From the NCBI RefSeq assembly GCF_030268685.1, contig NZ_BSRQ01000013.1, positions 170,970 through 234,969 of the forward strand: DNA of 64,000 nucleotides, read 5' to 3'. The notes beneath the pieces are model-generated. The model worked only from the letters and a program-made list of their open reading frames with translations, made no database searches and was not told the origin of the DNA. Below, one piece after another: positions 56,050-64,000 of this stretch (positions within the stretch are counted from its first letter, which is position 1; the number at the start of each line of letters is the position of its first letter). Made by a program: the position numbers and the translations under genes. Source of the stretch: Microtetraspora sp. NBRC 13810. Lineage in GTDB: Bacteria; Actinomycetota; Actinomycetes; Streptosporangiales; Streptosporangiaceae.

Positions 56050-56963
56050 ACATCTCCGAACTCGCCGATGTGCGCGACGAGGACCTGGCCGGCGACCCGG
56101 CCGGGCAGGCGTCCGGTGCGGGGGCCCGGACGCTGATGAACGCGATCATGTCCGAGGAGCCGGCGCCCGCCACGCCGCCGCGCCGCTCTCCGTGGCGCTC
56201 CCCGCTCCGCCGCGGCGTGCTGCTCGGCACGGCCGTCATCGGGCTGGCCGCGGCCGTCGTCCTCGGCGTCGGCCTGCCCGCGGGCGGCCCCGTCACCGCC
56301 TACGCCAACGCGGCCGTCGCCGTCGATCTGAGCCCCGGCTCGCTGAGCATCGACGTCATCGACCCCGCCGCCGACCCCCGGCGCTTCGAGGAGGCGTTCC
56401 GTGCGATCGGGGTGAACGCGACGGTGCGCATGATCCCCGCGATGCCGGACCACGTGGGCAAGCTGTACGGCCCGGCCCTCACGGACCCCGACTGGCGGGG
56501 CAGCATGACCATGAAGTCCGACGGCGCCTGCGCCGCGGTGTACTGCGCCACGTACACGCTGCACGGCGACCTGCCCAGCAGGCTCGCCTTCGGCATCGGC
56601 CGCCCCGCCGCGCCCGGCGAGCCGTACGCCGACATACCCCCGGCGGACACCGGCAGGTGGCAGGGCGCCCTGGACGGATACCACCGCGACGGTTTCGACG
56701 TGCACGGCAAGACCGTCGCCGAAGTCCGCTCCGAGCTGGACCGGCGCGGGCTGGGAGCGCGTTACCGGCTGTGGTGGAGCTACCCGGACAACTCCTACTT
56801 CGGCGAGCCGGTCCCGGCCGACCGGGTCAAGGACGACTGGATCGTCGAGTCGTCCCGCGCCTACAGCTCCGACACCATCGAGGTCACCGTCGTCCCCGGC
56901 CCCGAGGCCGGACCCGCCCCCGAGCCCTCTCCCGTTCCCCGGGCGTGGGACCTCCGGGAGTGA
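56046..56963 (+). CDS. membrane-anchored partner of the ECF sigma factor
   Basis: 305 residues from GTG 56046. A cytoplasmic N-terminus of about 55 residues (ISELADVRDEDLAG, ARTLMNAIM) is followed by one helix (GVLLGTAVIGLAAAVVLGVGL) and an extracytoplasmic domain of about 220 residues with two Cys (GACAAVYCATYTL) that may form a disulfide. No zinc-binding HxxxCxxC anti-sigma motif is present. The arrangement suggests an anti-sigma or sensory role. The C-terminus is Pro/Glu-rich. Family name not certain. Confidence 0.7.
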   Translation: MNISELADVRDEDLAGDPAGQASGAGARTLMNAIMSEEPAPATPPRRSPWRSPLRRGVLLGTAVIGLAAAVVLGVGLPAGGPVTAYANAAVAVDLSPGSLSIDVIDPAADPRRFEEAFRAIGVNATVRMIPAMPDHVGKLYGPALTDPDWRGSMTMKSDGACAAVYCATYTLHGDLPSRLAFGIGRPAAPGEPYADIPPADTGRWQGALDGYHRDGFDVHGKTVAEVRSELDRRGLGARYRLWWSYPDNSYFGEPVPADRVKDDWIVESSRAYSSDTIEVTVVPGPEAGPAPEPSPVPRAWDLRE

Positions 56964-57174
56964 CCGCCGGGTCCTCGGCCGGCGCGAGCAGGCCGGGGAC
57001 CCGCCCCTCGGACCCACCCCTCGGACGCGTCCCGGCCGGGCCGGCGCGCCCGGGGCCGCGGTGAGGCTGTCCGCCGGGAATTGTTCACCATAGCTTTTAC
57101 GATCTTTGTCTTCCTTCGGGCGGCTCTGACGGAGATCCTGACGGGTGTCTGTTCCCCCCGCAAAGGAGGCTTCG

Positions 57175-57588
57175 ATGCGCACCCAGCATCGCCCCCGACT
57201 GTTCTGGCTGGCACGGCTGACCGTCCTGCTCGCCGCCGTCATGTCCATGACCGGTGTCGTCGGCATCACCCCCGCCAACGCCGCGGTCTACAACTCCTGC
57301 ACCATCTCCCGCTGCGCCGACGCGCGCGCCGCCGACGCCACGTGGGCCTCCAAGGGCTACCCCACGTCCGCCGGCTGGTACACCTGGTCGGGCGGCAGGT
57401 ACAACTACACTGGCGGTCGCTTCTACAACCGTGAGGGCCAGCTGCCCAGCGGCGCGACCTACTACGAGTACGACGTCTACCCGCGGGCGCGGGGTGCCGC
57501 GCGTGACGCCTACCGCATCGTGGTCAACCGCAGCACCGGCGTGACCTGGTTCTCCCCGAACCACTACACCGACTTCTACCGGCTCTAG
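57175..57588 (+). CDS. secreted barnase-type (N1/T1 family) ribonuclease
   Basis: 137 residues from ATG 57175 with AAAGGAGG upstream. Signal peptide RLFWLARLTVLLAAVMSMTGVVG with cleavage likely after ANA. The mature domain, about 100 residues, has a Cys pair (NSCTISRC) and the catalytic residues of microbial guanyl-RNases: Glu in TYYEYDVYP, Arg in RDAYRIVVNR and His in PNHYTDFYRL at the C-terminus. It cleaves single-stranded RNA after G. The next gene, 8 bp away, encodes barstar, protecting the producer. An AT-rich stretch at 57078-57112 upstream probably contains the promoter. Confidence 0.88.
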   Translation: MRTQHRPRLFWLARLTVLLAAVMSMTGVVGITPANAAVYNSCTISRCADARAADATWASKGYPTSAGWYTWSGGRYNYTGGRFYNREGQLPSGATYYEYDVYPRARGAARDAYRIVVNRSTGVTWFSPNHYTDFYRL

Positions 57589-57596
57589 GACTTCCC

Positions 57597-57974
57597 ATGA
57601 CCTCCGCCGCACGTCCGCTGCCGCACTGGCTGACGGTTTCCACCGCGCCCGCGCCGGCGGTCGTCGACGGACGCGCCTGCCGGACCCGCGCCGCCTTCTT
57701 CGAGGAGGCGGCGCGGGCCCTGCGCTTCCCCGGCTATTTCGGCCACAACTGGGACGCGTTCGCCGACTCCCTGCGCGACGCGACCGCCGCCGGTGCCGTC
57801 GCCCTGATCGTCGAGCACGCCGAGGACCTGCTCAGCGCCGAGGCCCCCGACCAGTTCGGCACCCTCCTCGCCATCCTCACCGAAGCGGCGAAGACCGGCC
57901 TCACCCTCTCCCTGCGCACCACCCCCGCCCACGAGCCCGACCTCCGGAACCGGGCCGCCGCCGCCCTCGGGTAG
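57597..57974 (+). CDS. barstar-family ribonuclease inhibitor
   Basis: 125 residues. The barstar signature is intact: AFFEEAARALRFPGYFGHNWDAFADSLRD, including the Asp that blocks the barnase active site. Acidic, cytoplasmic, no signal peptide. Immediately downstream of the secreted ribonuclease and so its immunity partner. The C-terminal extension after the last beta strand is slightly longer than Bacillus barstar (89 residues). Confidence 0.9.
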   Translation: MTSAARPLPHWLTVSTAPAPAVVDGRACRTRAAFFEEAARALRFPGYFGHNWDAFADSLRDATAAGAVALIVEHAEDLLSAEAPDQFGTLLAILTEAAKTGLTLSLRTTPAHEPDLRNRAAAALG

Positions 57975-57999
57975 CGGAGGCGGCTCTCGCCGGTGGCCG

Positions 58000-58437
58000 T
58001 CAGACGCCGGTCAGCCGCTTGAACAGGTGCACGTCCTCGTGGCCGCCGGGGAAGCCGAGCATCCGGCCGGTCTCGGCGTAGCCGTGCCGCCGGTAGAAGC
58101 CGGGGGCCTGGAAGGTGAAGGAGGACACGGCGACCCGGTCACAGCCGCGTCGTACGGCTTCCGCCTCGGCGGCCTGGAGGAGCCTGCTCCCCCACCCGTC
58201 TCCCCGGCTGTCCTCCCGCACCCACAGCATCGAGATGCCGCAGAAGCCGCCCCACGTCCAGGCGGTCAGCCCGCCGACGAGGTCACCGGACGCGTCGGTG
58301 ACCTTGACGGAGAAGGAGTCTCCGTAGGGGACGCCGATCGCGGCCTCGTTGAAGGCGGTCAGCTCGTCGTCGAGCCGCCTGCTCAGCCGGGGGTCACGGG
58401 CGCCGACGGCCAGGGTGGGGCCGGGGTTCGCTTTCAC
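58000..58437 (-). CDS. GNAT family N-acetyltransferase
   Basis: 145 residues from GTG 58437 (preceded by CATACT eight bases upstream on the minus strand, no ribosome-binding site). Acetyl-CoA-binding motif A: ISMLWVREDSRGDGWGSRLLQAAEAEAVRRGC, with the R/Q-x-x-G-x-G/A loop as RGDGWG. The FYRRHGYAETGRM motif near the C-terminus is typical. An upstream extension to 58560 would overlap the divergent VWA gene and is rejected. Substrate unknown. Confidence 0.87.
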   Translation of the reverse strand: MKANPGPTLAVGARDPRLSRRLDDELTAFNEAAIGVPYGDSFSVKVTDASGDLVGGLTAWTWGGFCGISMLWVREDSRGDGWGSRLLQAAEAEAVRRGCDRVAVSSFTFQAPGFYRRHGYAETGRMLGFPGGHEDVHLFKRLTGV

Positions 58438-58537
58438 GCTCGTGGAGTATGTCAGCGACCCCCGCCACCCCGAAACCCATTTGACGACCGCCCCCACCCG
58501 TACAGAATCCATTTCTGCGGATGACCCGCCCATCCAC

Positions 58538-60688
58538 ATGATCAACAAAGAACCGGTCAATCTACGATTTTTCGCGACTTATCCGGCTAATTCAGCGGGG
58601 GTCATCCGACGAAAAGCCGAAGCAGATTACGATTTTCGTACCATTGCGCACCAAAGGTTGGCCAAGCAGCACCATGGTCATGTGAACGATCTGCTTCGGA
58701 GCGGCGGCAACCTGCTGGGTTACGCGCTGTTCGCCGTGGGCGCGAACGCTCTCATCAACCTGGCCACCGACCGGGGCGGGATCTACCTCCTCCCCTGCCT
58801 GGTCTTCGCCGTGGTGCTCCATATCGTCAACGCCTTCCTGGCCAAGAAGATCGAGCCGATCGTTCAGGTCACCAGCCCCGTCGCGCTGACAAGCCGCCTG
58901 ACGAAAACGCTGTGGCAGTGGTGGAAGGGCCGGTTGCCGAAGGACGGCAGGACCTTCCTGTCCCTGGGCGCCACGATGCTGGCCACCAACCTGGTCGCCC
59001 TGACGATTTTCACCGGAGTGATCGAGGTCCTCCACCGGAACCGGCCGCCGTGCGCGGGGACCGCGGTCAAGATCCGTATCGCGGCCTCCCAGGAGAAGGA
59101 CGGCGTGCTGAGCCAGGTCGCCGGCAAGTACAGCGGGCGGCAGGTCGGCGACGACATCTGCGGTCAGGTGGAGATCGTCTCCGTGAACTCGGGGATCGCG
59201 ATGAAGGCGCTGGCCGACGGCTGGAACGAACAGGAGCGCGGCCCACGGCCGCACGTGTGGAGCCCGGCGTCATCCGTCTGGATCACCCTCCTGGAGCAGT
59301 ACGAGAGCGCCGTCGACCAAGCCGATCCCGTGCCGGACTACGACCACCCCTCGATCGTCACCACCCCGCTGGTGATCGCGGTGCTGGAGTCCGTCGCCCA
59401 GAAGCGGGGCTGGCTCGACCGGCCGATCGGCTGGGCCGATCTCGCCACGCTCACCACCAGCAGCCAAGAAGCCTTCAAACTCGGAAAGACCAACCCGAAC
59501 TACTCCACCTCCGGCCTCAACGCGACCATCGGCGCCTACTACGCCGCGACCGGCAAAGCCTCCGACCTGACCGTCACCGACGTCCAGCAGCCGGACGTCC
59601 AGGGATTCGTCAAAAACGTCGAACGCTCGATCGTGCACTACGGCGACATCTCCCTGACCTTCCTGGAGAACCTCCAGCGGGCCGACCAGCGCGGCGAGGC
59701 CAACGACTACATCTCCGCGGTCACCGTCGAGGAGAACTCGGTCATCGACTACAACCGGGGCAACCCGACCGGCGACCCGGCCACCCTCGGGAAGCAGCCG
59801 CCGCCCAGAGACAAGCTGATCGCCTTCTACCCCAAGGAGGGCACGCTCTACTCCGACCACCCCTACATCCGGCTCGACCACTGGATGACCGCCTCGGAGA
59901 AGGCCGTCGCCGACGATTTCCTCCGCTACCTGCACAGCCCCGCCGTACAGGCGGAGTTCCAGTCGTACGGCTACCGCGACCACCTGGGACGGCCCGGACC
60001 GGCCGTGCCCCCGCGCGGCGCGAGCACGGCGATCAGGACCCTCAACACGCCGGCGCCCGAGGTCATCGACGCGATCCTGGAAAGCTGGTCCCGGCTCCGC
60101 AAACCGGCCAACGTGCTCATGGTCATCGACAAGTCGGGCTCCATGAACACGCTGACGCGCGGTCCCGCCAAGACCCGGCTGGCACTCGCCAAGGAGGCCG
60201 CGCTGGCGGCGCTGCCGGAGTTCCGCCCCGACGACCGCCTCGGGTTGTGGGTCTTCTCCACCCGGCAGGACGGCGACCTCGACTACGTGGAGACCGTGCC
60301 GCCCGGCCCGATGTCCGAAGTGGGCGGCAGGCTCAGGAAGGCGATAGCCGAGATCACCGTCCAGGGCGGCACCGGCCTCTACGACACGGTGGCCGCCGCC
60401 TTCGACCGGATGCGCGCCGCCAGGGACCCGGACGCCATCAACGCGATCGTCTTCCTCACCGACGGCAAGAACGAGAAGGAGGAGGTGGGCCTGGACCTCC
60501 CCCACCTGCTCCGGATCCTGGACAAGCCGAGCGAGGACTCGATCCGCGTCTTCACCATCGGCTACGGCGAAGAGGCCGACCAGAAGGTCCTGAAGCAGAT
60601 CGCCGACCTCACCGAGGGCCACGCCTACGACTCCCGCGACCCCCACCTGATCGACGAGGTCTTCACGTCGGTCATCTCCAACTTCTGA
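58538..60688 (+). CDS. membrane protein with solute-binding-like and VWA domains
   Basis: About 716 residues from ATG 58538; the exact start is uncertain, since an internal GTG at 58682 and longer frames exist. Three membrane helices (NLLGYALFAVGANALINLA, GIYLLPCLVFAVVLHIVNAFLA, MLATNLVALTIFTGVIEVL) anchor an extracytoplasmic periplasmic-binding-like region (VKIRIAASQEKDGVLSQVAGKYSG, VWSPASSVWITLLEQY). A C-terminal von Willebrand A domain follows, with a complete MIDAS: DKSGSMN near residue 530, GGTGLYD and LTDGKN. SBP-VWA fusions are known in actinobacteria without assigned function; the extra three-helix N-terminus is less usual. The 5' 150 bp are AT-richer than the rest. Confidence 0.75.
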   Translation: MINKEPVNLRFFATYPANSAGVIRRKAEADYDFRTIAHQRLAKQHHGHVNDLLRSGGNLLGYALFAVGANALINLATDRGGIYLLPCLVFAVVLHIVNAFLAKKIEPIVQVTSPVALTSRLTKTLWQWWKGRLPKDGRTFLSLGATMLATNLVALTIFTGVIEVLHRNRPPCAGTAVKIRIAASQEKDGVLSQVAGKYSGRQVGDDICGQVEIVSVNSGIAMKALADGWNEQERGPRPHVWSPASSVWITLLEQYESAVDQADPVPDYDHPSIVTTPLVIAVLESVAQKRGWLDRPIGWADLATLTTSSQEAFKLGKTNPNYSTSGLNATIGAYYAATGKASDLTVTDVQQPDVQGFVKNVERSIVHYGDISLTFLENLQRADQRGEANDYISAVTVEENSVIDYNRGNPTGDPATLGKQPPPRDKLIAFYPKEGTLYSDHPYIRLDHWMTASEKAVADDFLRYLHSPAVQAEFQSYGYRDHLGRPGPAVPPRGASTAIRTLNTPAPEVIDAILESWSRLRKPANVLMVIDKSGSMNTLTRGPAKTRLALAKEAALAALPEFRPDDRLGLWVFSTRQDGDLDYVETVPPGPMSEVGGRLRKAIAEITVQGGTGLYDTVAAAFDRMRAARDPDAINAIVFLTDGKNEKEEVGLDLPHLLRILDKPSEDSIRVFTIGYGEEADQKVLKQIADLTEGHAYDSRDPHLIDEVFTSVISNF

Positions 60689-60706
60689 CCGTCCCGACGA
60701 GCCCTT

Positions 60707-61387
60707 CTATACCCCCGGGGGCAGCCGGAAATGATCGGCCACCTCGGTCACGAGGTCATCGACCGGACGGGTGCCGTCCACCGCGACCGTGCGCAGCCCG
60801 TACGTCGTGGCCTGACGGCGGACCTCCTCGTCCCACAGCGCGTCTCGCGCGAGGCGCTTGACGAGCATCTCCTCCGGTTCGTGAGCTCCCCAGGTGGCCC
60901 GGGCCCGTTGCGGGTCGGCATACCGATCGGTCAGGACACGCTGCCGGAATCCGGGAGAAGGCAGCAGGAACACCGCCTGGTGCCCGCCGGAGAGCAACGA
61001 CGCGACATCCCTGGGCAGGACGCCGAAGTAGTCGACCAGGATGATCCGGTCGCCGGGGAGGGCGAGGAGGTCCTCGACGAGAAAGCCGGCCGTCTCCCCG
61101 TGCAACCCGGCCATCGACCGGAACACCTCCCGCGCCGACCGGCCCGCCCACTGTTGCCCGGGCGCCGCGCCGCGCAGGGCGTGCAGTCGGGGATGCCGCT
61201 CCCGCGTGCTCCGAGCCAGCCAGTCGTGTTCCGCCCGGTCCCCTCTGTAGATCAGGACGTCGTGGCGACGCGCCACCGCCTCGGTCAACGTGCTCTTGCC
61301 GGCTCCTGTCCCACCGGCGATCCAGCGCACATGAGCCAACCGCCCGACGAGCGCGCCGCCGCCTATCGCGCCATGGGAAGACATCAT
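60707..61387 (-). CDS. P-loop NTPase / AAA-type kinase-like protein
   Basis: About 227 residues from ATG 61387 (ATG 61384 is also possible). Walker A WIAGGTGAGKSTL near residue 25, Walker B-like DRIILVDYFGVLP near 120, and an Arg-rich lid region (RQRVLTDRYADPQRARATW). Similar in size to shikimate- or adenylate-kinase-like uncharacterised proteins of actinomycetes. Convergent with the VWA gene, ending 18 bp from it. No specific substrate can be assigned. Confidence 0.75.
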   Translation of the reverse strand: MMSSHGAIGGGALVGRLAHVRWIAGGTGAGKSTLTEAVARRHDVLIYRGDRAEHDWLARSTRERHPRLHALRGAAPGQQWAGRSAREVFRSMAGLHGETAGFLVEDLLALPGDRIILVDYFGVLPRDVASLLSGGHQAVFLLPSPGFRQRVLTDRYADPQRARATWGAHEPEEMLVKRLARDALWDEEVRRQATTYGLRTVAVDGTRPVDDLVTEVADHFRLPPGV

Positions 61388-61469
61388 GCACCCGATTGTC
61401 GTGACACATCGCGCACAATCACAGCCTTGTTCTTCAAGCACAAGGAGCCGAGTATGAAAGAAAGGGAGA

Positions 61470-61643
61470 ATGTCGTTCCCTGCCGGCAGGATCACGGGCT
61501 GGTACGAGGAAAACGCTGATGAGGACGATGAGCCGCGGCAGTGGGAGGCGGCCCGGCAGCGGCGGGCGGAGGAGAAGTGGCCTTTCCGAGGCCGTGAATC
61601 GGGCCTCCGGCGATCGACTCGACCTGCGTGTCCGGTGGCTTGA
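61470..61643 (+). CDS. 57-residue hypothetical ORF (possible remnant)
   Basis: ATG 61470 follows AAAGGGAG. The first 38 codons (GRITGWYEENADEDDE, AARQRRAEEKWPF) have good third-position GC and charged, natural-looking composition; the tail is Arg/Ser-rich and degenerate. On the opposite strand a frame from 61665 (MTDTATLVKPPDTQVESIAG…) is also coding-like over its first 27 codons. The area 61470-61665 may therefore contain the ends of two broken genes meeting upstream of rpoB. Confidence 0.35.
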   Translation: MSFPAGRITGWYEENADEDDEPRQWEAARQRRAEEKWPFRGRESGLRRSTRPACPVA

Positions 61644-61703
61644 CAAGGGTGGCGGTGTCGGTCATCCTGTAAATGCGACCGACGGGAGAGGTCTGCGGGA
61701 GCG

Positions 61704-61732
61704 TGGACAAATTTAGATAGAGCGAGTACGCT
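61704..61732 (+). promoter_or_regulatory. candidate sigma-70-type promoter of rpoB
   Basis: -35 TGGACA at 61704-61709, 17-bp spacer, -10 TACGCT at 61727-61732, about 108 bp upstream of the rpoB TTG. The leader between is otherwise featureless. Confidence 0.55.
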
Positions 61733-61839
61733 CGTCCTCCACGCTGCCTCCTAGATGACCCGCTTCGCTTCGCTCACGGTGCGATGTCGTCTGGCGTGCG
61801 TGTAGTCAGTCCGCCGCGAGCCCTCGGAAGGACATCTTG

Positions 61840-64000
61840 TTGGCAGCCTCGCGCAACGCCTCCGCCGTACCCGCCGGTCCCCGTCGCGTCTCCTTTTCGC
61901 GTATCCAGGAGCCCCTGGAGGTTCCCGACCTTCTCGCTCTCCAGACCGAGTCCTTCGACTGGTTGCTCGGCAACGAGAAGTGGAAGGCCCGGGTCGAGGC
62001 GGCTCGTCAGGCCGGGCGCAAGGACGTTCCGGCCCAGTCCGGTCTCGAAGAGATCTTCGAGGAGATCAGTCCCATCGAGGACTTCTCCGGAACCATGTCC
62101 TTGTCGTTCCGCGACCACCGGTTCGAGCCGCCCAAGCACTCGGTCGACGAGTGCAAGGACAAGGACATGACCTTCTCCGCCCCGATGTTCGTGACGGCGG
62201 AGTTCATCAACAACACCACCGGTGAGATCAAGAGCCAGACGGTGTTCATGGGCGACTTCCCGCTCATGACGCCGAAGGGCACGTTCATCATCAACGGCAC
62301 CGAGCGTGTCGTGGTCTCCCAGCTCGTCCGCTCGCCGGGCGTCTACTTCGAGCGCAATGTCGACAAGACCTCCGACAAGGACCTGTACGGGTGCAAGGTG
62401 ATCCCGTCGCGGGGCGCCTGGCTGGAGTTCGAGATCGACAAGCGGGACTCCGTCGGGGTGCGCATCGACCGCAAGCGCAAGCAGGCGGTCACGGTGTTGC
62501 TCAAGGCTCTCGGGTGGACCAGCGACCAGATCCTGGAGCGTTTCGGACAGTACGAGTCCATGCGCGCCACGCTGGAGAAGGACCACACCTCGGGCCAGGA
62601 CGACGCCCTGCTCGACATCTACCGCAAGCTGCGTCCGGGCGAGCCGCCGACCAAGGAGTCCGCCCAGACCCTGCTGGAGAATCTCTATTTCAACCCCAAG
62701 CGTTACGACCTCGCCAAGGTCGGCCGCTACAAGATCAACAAGAAGCTCGGCGTCGGGAGTGAGATCTCCCAAGGCACGCTCACCGAAGAGGACATCGTCG
62801 CGACGATCGAATACCTCGTCCGGCTGCACGCCGGTGAGGACTCGATGCCGGCCGCCCAGGAGGCGCCGGTCGACACCGTCATCGTCGAGATCGACGACAT
62901 CGACCACTTCGGCAACCGCCGTCTGCGCAGCGTGGGCGAGCTCATCCTGAACCAGGTCCGGCTGGGCCTGGCCCGTATGGAGCGGGTCGTCCGCGAGCGG
63001 ATGACCACCCAGGACGTCGAGGCCATCACGCCGCAGACCCTGATCAACATCCGCCCGGTGGTGGCGTCGATCAAGGAGTTCTTCGGCACCTCCCAGCTGT
63101 CCCAGTTCATGGACCAGACCAACCCGCTGGCCGGCCTGACGCACAAGCGACGGCTGAACGCGCTCGGCCCCGGTGGTCTGTCCCGTGAGCGGGCCGGCTT
63201 CGAGGTCCGTGACGTGCACCCGTCCCACTACGGCCGGATGTGCCCGATCGAGACCCCCGAAGGCCCGAACATCGGCCTGATCGGCTCACTGGCCTCCTAC
63301 GGCCGCCTCAACGCCTTCGGCTTCGTCGAGACGCCATACCGCAAGGTCGTCGACGGGAAGGTCACCGACCAGATCGACTACCTCACCGCCGACGAGGAAG
63401 ACCGTTTCGTCAAGGCCCAGGCCAACACGGTCCTCAACCCCGACGGGTCGTTCGCCGACCCTCGGGTCCTCGTCCGCACCAAGGGCGGCGAGACCGAGCT
63501 CGCCCGTGCCGAGGAGGTCGACTACATCGACGTGTCGCCGCGCCAGATGGTGTCGGTGGCCACCGCGATGATCCCGTTCCTGGAGCACGACGACGCCAAC
63601 CGGGCGCTCATGGGCGCGAACATGATGCGCCAGTCGGTGCCGCTGCTGAGAAGCGAAGCCCCGCTGGTCGGCACCGGGATGGAATACCGGGCCGCCACCG
63701 ACACGGGCGACATGATCAGCGCGGAGAAGGCGGGTGTGGTCGAGGAGGTCTCCGCCGACTACGTCACCGTGATGAACGACGACGGCACCCGGACCACCTA
63801 CCGGGTCACCAAGTTCAAGCGTTCCAACCAGGGCACCTCGATCAACCAGAAGCCGATCGTCTCCGAAGGCGACCGGGTCGAGGTGAACCAGGTGATCGCC
63901 GACGGTCCGTGCACCGACAACGGTGAGATGGCGCTGGGCAAGAACCTGCTGGTGGCGTTCATGCCGTGGGAGGGTCACAACTACGAGGACGCGATCATCC
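61840..64000 (+). CDS. rpoB: RNA polymerase beta subunit, 5' part (runs off the window); probable rifampicin-resistant paralogue
   Basis: TTG 61840 with GGAAGGA upstream starts [20 protein letters not shown], the usual actinobacterial RpoB N-terminus; 720 codons are present and open to the window end. The core of the enzyme's catalytic beta subunit is recognisable: [18 protein letters not shown], then [25 protein letters not shown] and [19 protein letters not shown]. Residue 440 in RRLNALG is Asn (AAC at 63157-63159), where Ser (E. coli Ser531) is usual. The His equivalent to His526 (residue 435) and the Asp of MDQ are normal. No rplJ/rplL is found upstream. Both facts suggest a second rpoB copy with altered rifamycin response. 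Confidence 0.95.
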   Translation, partial: MAASRNASAVPAGPRRVSFSRIQEPLEVPDLLALQTESFDWLLGNEKWKARVEAARQAGRKDVPAQSGLEEIFEEISPIEDFSGTMSLSFRDHRFEPPKHSVDECKDKDMTFSAPMFVTAEFINNTTGEIKSQTVFMGDFPLMTPKGTFIINGTERVVVSQLVRSPGVYFERNVDKTSDKDLYGCKVIPSRGAWLEFEIDKRDSVGVRIDRKRKQAVTVLLKALGWTSDQILERFGQYESMRATLEKDHTSGQDDALLDIYRKLRPGEPPTKESAQTLLENLYFNPKRYDLAKVGRYKINKKLGVGSEISQGTLTEEDIVATIEYLVRLHAGEDSMPAAQEAPVDTVIVEIDDIDHFGNRRLRSVGELILNQVRLGLARMERVVRERMTTQDVEAITPQTLINIRPVVASIKEFFGTSQLSQFMDQTNPLAGLTHKRRLNALGPGGLSRERAGFEVRDVHPSHYGRMCPIETPEGPNIGLIGSLASYGRLNAFGFVETPYRKVVDGKVTDQIDYLTADEEDRFVKAQANTVLNPDGSFADPRVLVRTKGGETELARAEEVDYIDVSPRQMVSVATAMIPFLEHDDANRALMGANMMRQSVPLLRSEAPLVGTGMEYRAATDTGDMISAEKAGVVEEVSADYVTVMNDDGTRTTYRVTKFKRSNQGTSINQKPIVSEGDRVEVNQVIADGPCTDNGEMALGKNLLVAFMPWEGHNYEDAII

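Noticed and set aside
60711..60720. CCCCCGGGGG palindrome as an operator or restriction-related site
   Set aside because: It lies within the final codons of the P-loop gene at a convergent junction and is expected by chance in GC-rich DNA; at most part of a terminator.

Overview
High-GC (about 70%) actinobacterial chromosome. The GC-rich third codon positions, GTG/TTG/CTG starts, NarL-type two-component pair, ECF sigma factors, WYL, PucR and ROK regulators and the RpoB sequence all point to a filamentous actinomycete. Streptosporangiaceae (for example Nonomuraea or Streptosporangium) is my best guess, by inference. No insertion sequence, prophage or CRISPR array was found. One tRNA gene is present (tRNA-Arg-ACG, minus strand).

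Layout. 1-2.9 kb: DUF4291 protein, a GH39-like lipoprotein and a membrane protein. 3.0-15.9 kb: a peptide and amino-acid catabolic neighbourhood with a PucR regulator, RidA, Ser/Thr dehydratase, S33 aminopeptidase, S12 serine hydrolase, S51 peptidase, threonine-synthase-like enzyme, D-aminoacylase-like amidohydrolase, ChrB-domain protein, MFS transporter and imidazolonepropionase-like amidohydrolase. 16.0-17.7 kb: a tightly coupled three-gene membrane operon ending in a VIT1/CCC1 metal transporter. 17.8-20.7 kb: DUF3558-like lipoprotein, a divergent MarR/EamA pair with three phased palindromes, and an epimerase. 21.0-23.4 kb: a double-NodB polysaccharide deacetylase. 23.6-31.9 kb: a complete sugar-uptake locus (ROK kinase, ROK repressor, binding protein, double ATPase, two permeases, Gfo/Idh dehydrogenase). 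31.9-36.0 kb: DHA2 exporter, DinB protein and WYL regulator between two decayed gene remnants.

36.2-42.6 kb is the most system-like region: a trypco2 protein followed by a 1355-residue trypsin-STAND-repeat protein, tail to tail with a Ser/Thr kinase carrying a seven-bladed WD40 propeller. This resembles NTP-dependent conflict/immune systems of multicellular bacteria. 43.1-45.5 kb: tRNA-Arg and a NarL-type two-component pair. 45.6-50.8 kb: MaoC hydratase, phytase-like esterase, a 33-codon peptide gene with its own hairpin and terminator, a secreted lipase-like protein, a decayed TetR/FAD-monooxygenase pair and an inositol monophosphatase. 51-57 kb: TetR/acyltransferase operon, class A beta-lactamase, two ECF sigma loci. 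57.2-61.4 kb: secreted barnase-type RNase with barstar, GNAT enzyme, VWA/solute-binding membrane protein, P-loop protein.

The window ends inside rpoB. Two things set this copy apart. No ribosomal-protein genes (rplJ/rplL) lie upstream, and it has Asn where most bacteria have Ser531 (E. coli numbering) in the rifampicin pocket. It is therefore probably a second, rifampicin-tolerant rpoB allele.

Two patterns recur across the window. Short tandem repeats sit at or within tens of bases of stop codons in several unrelated genes. Several genes have a TANNNT box exactly 7 nt before an ATG, which predicts leaderless mRNAs.
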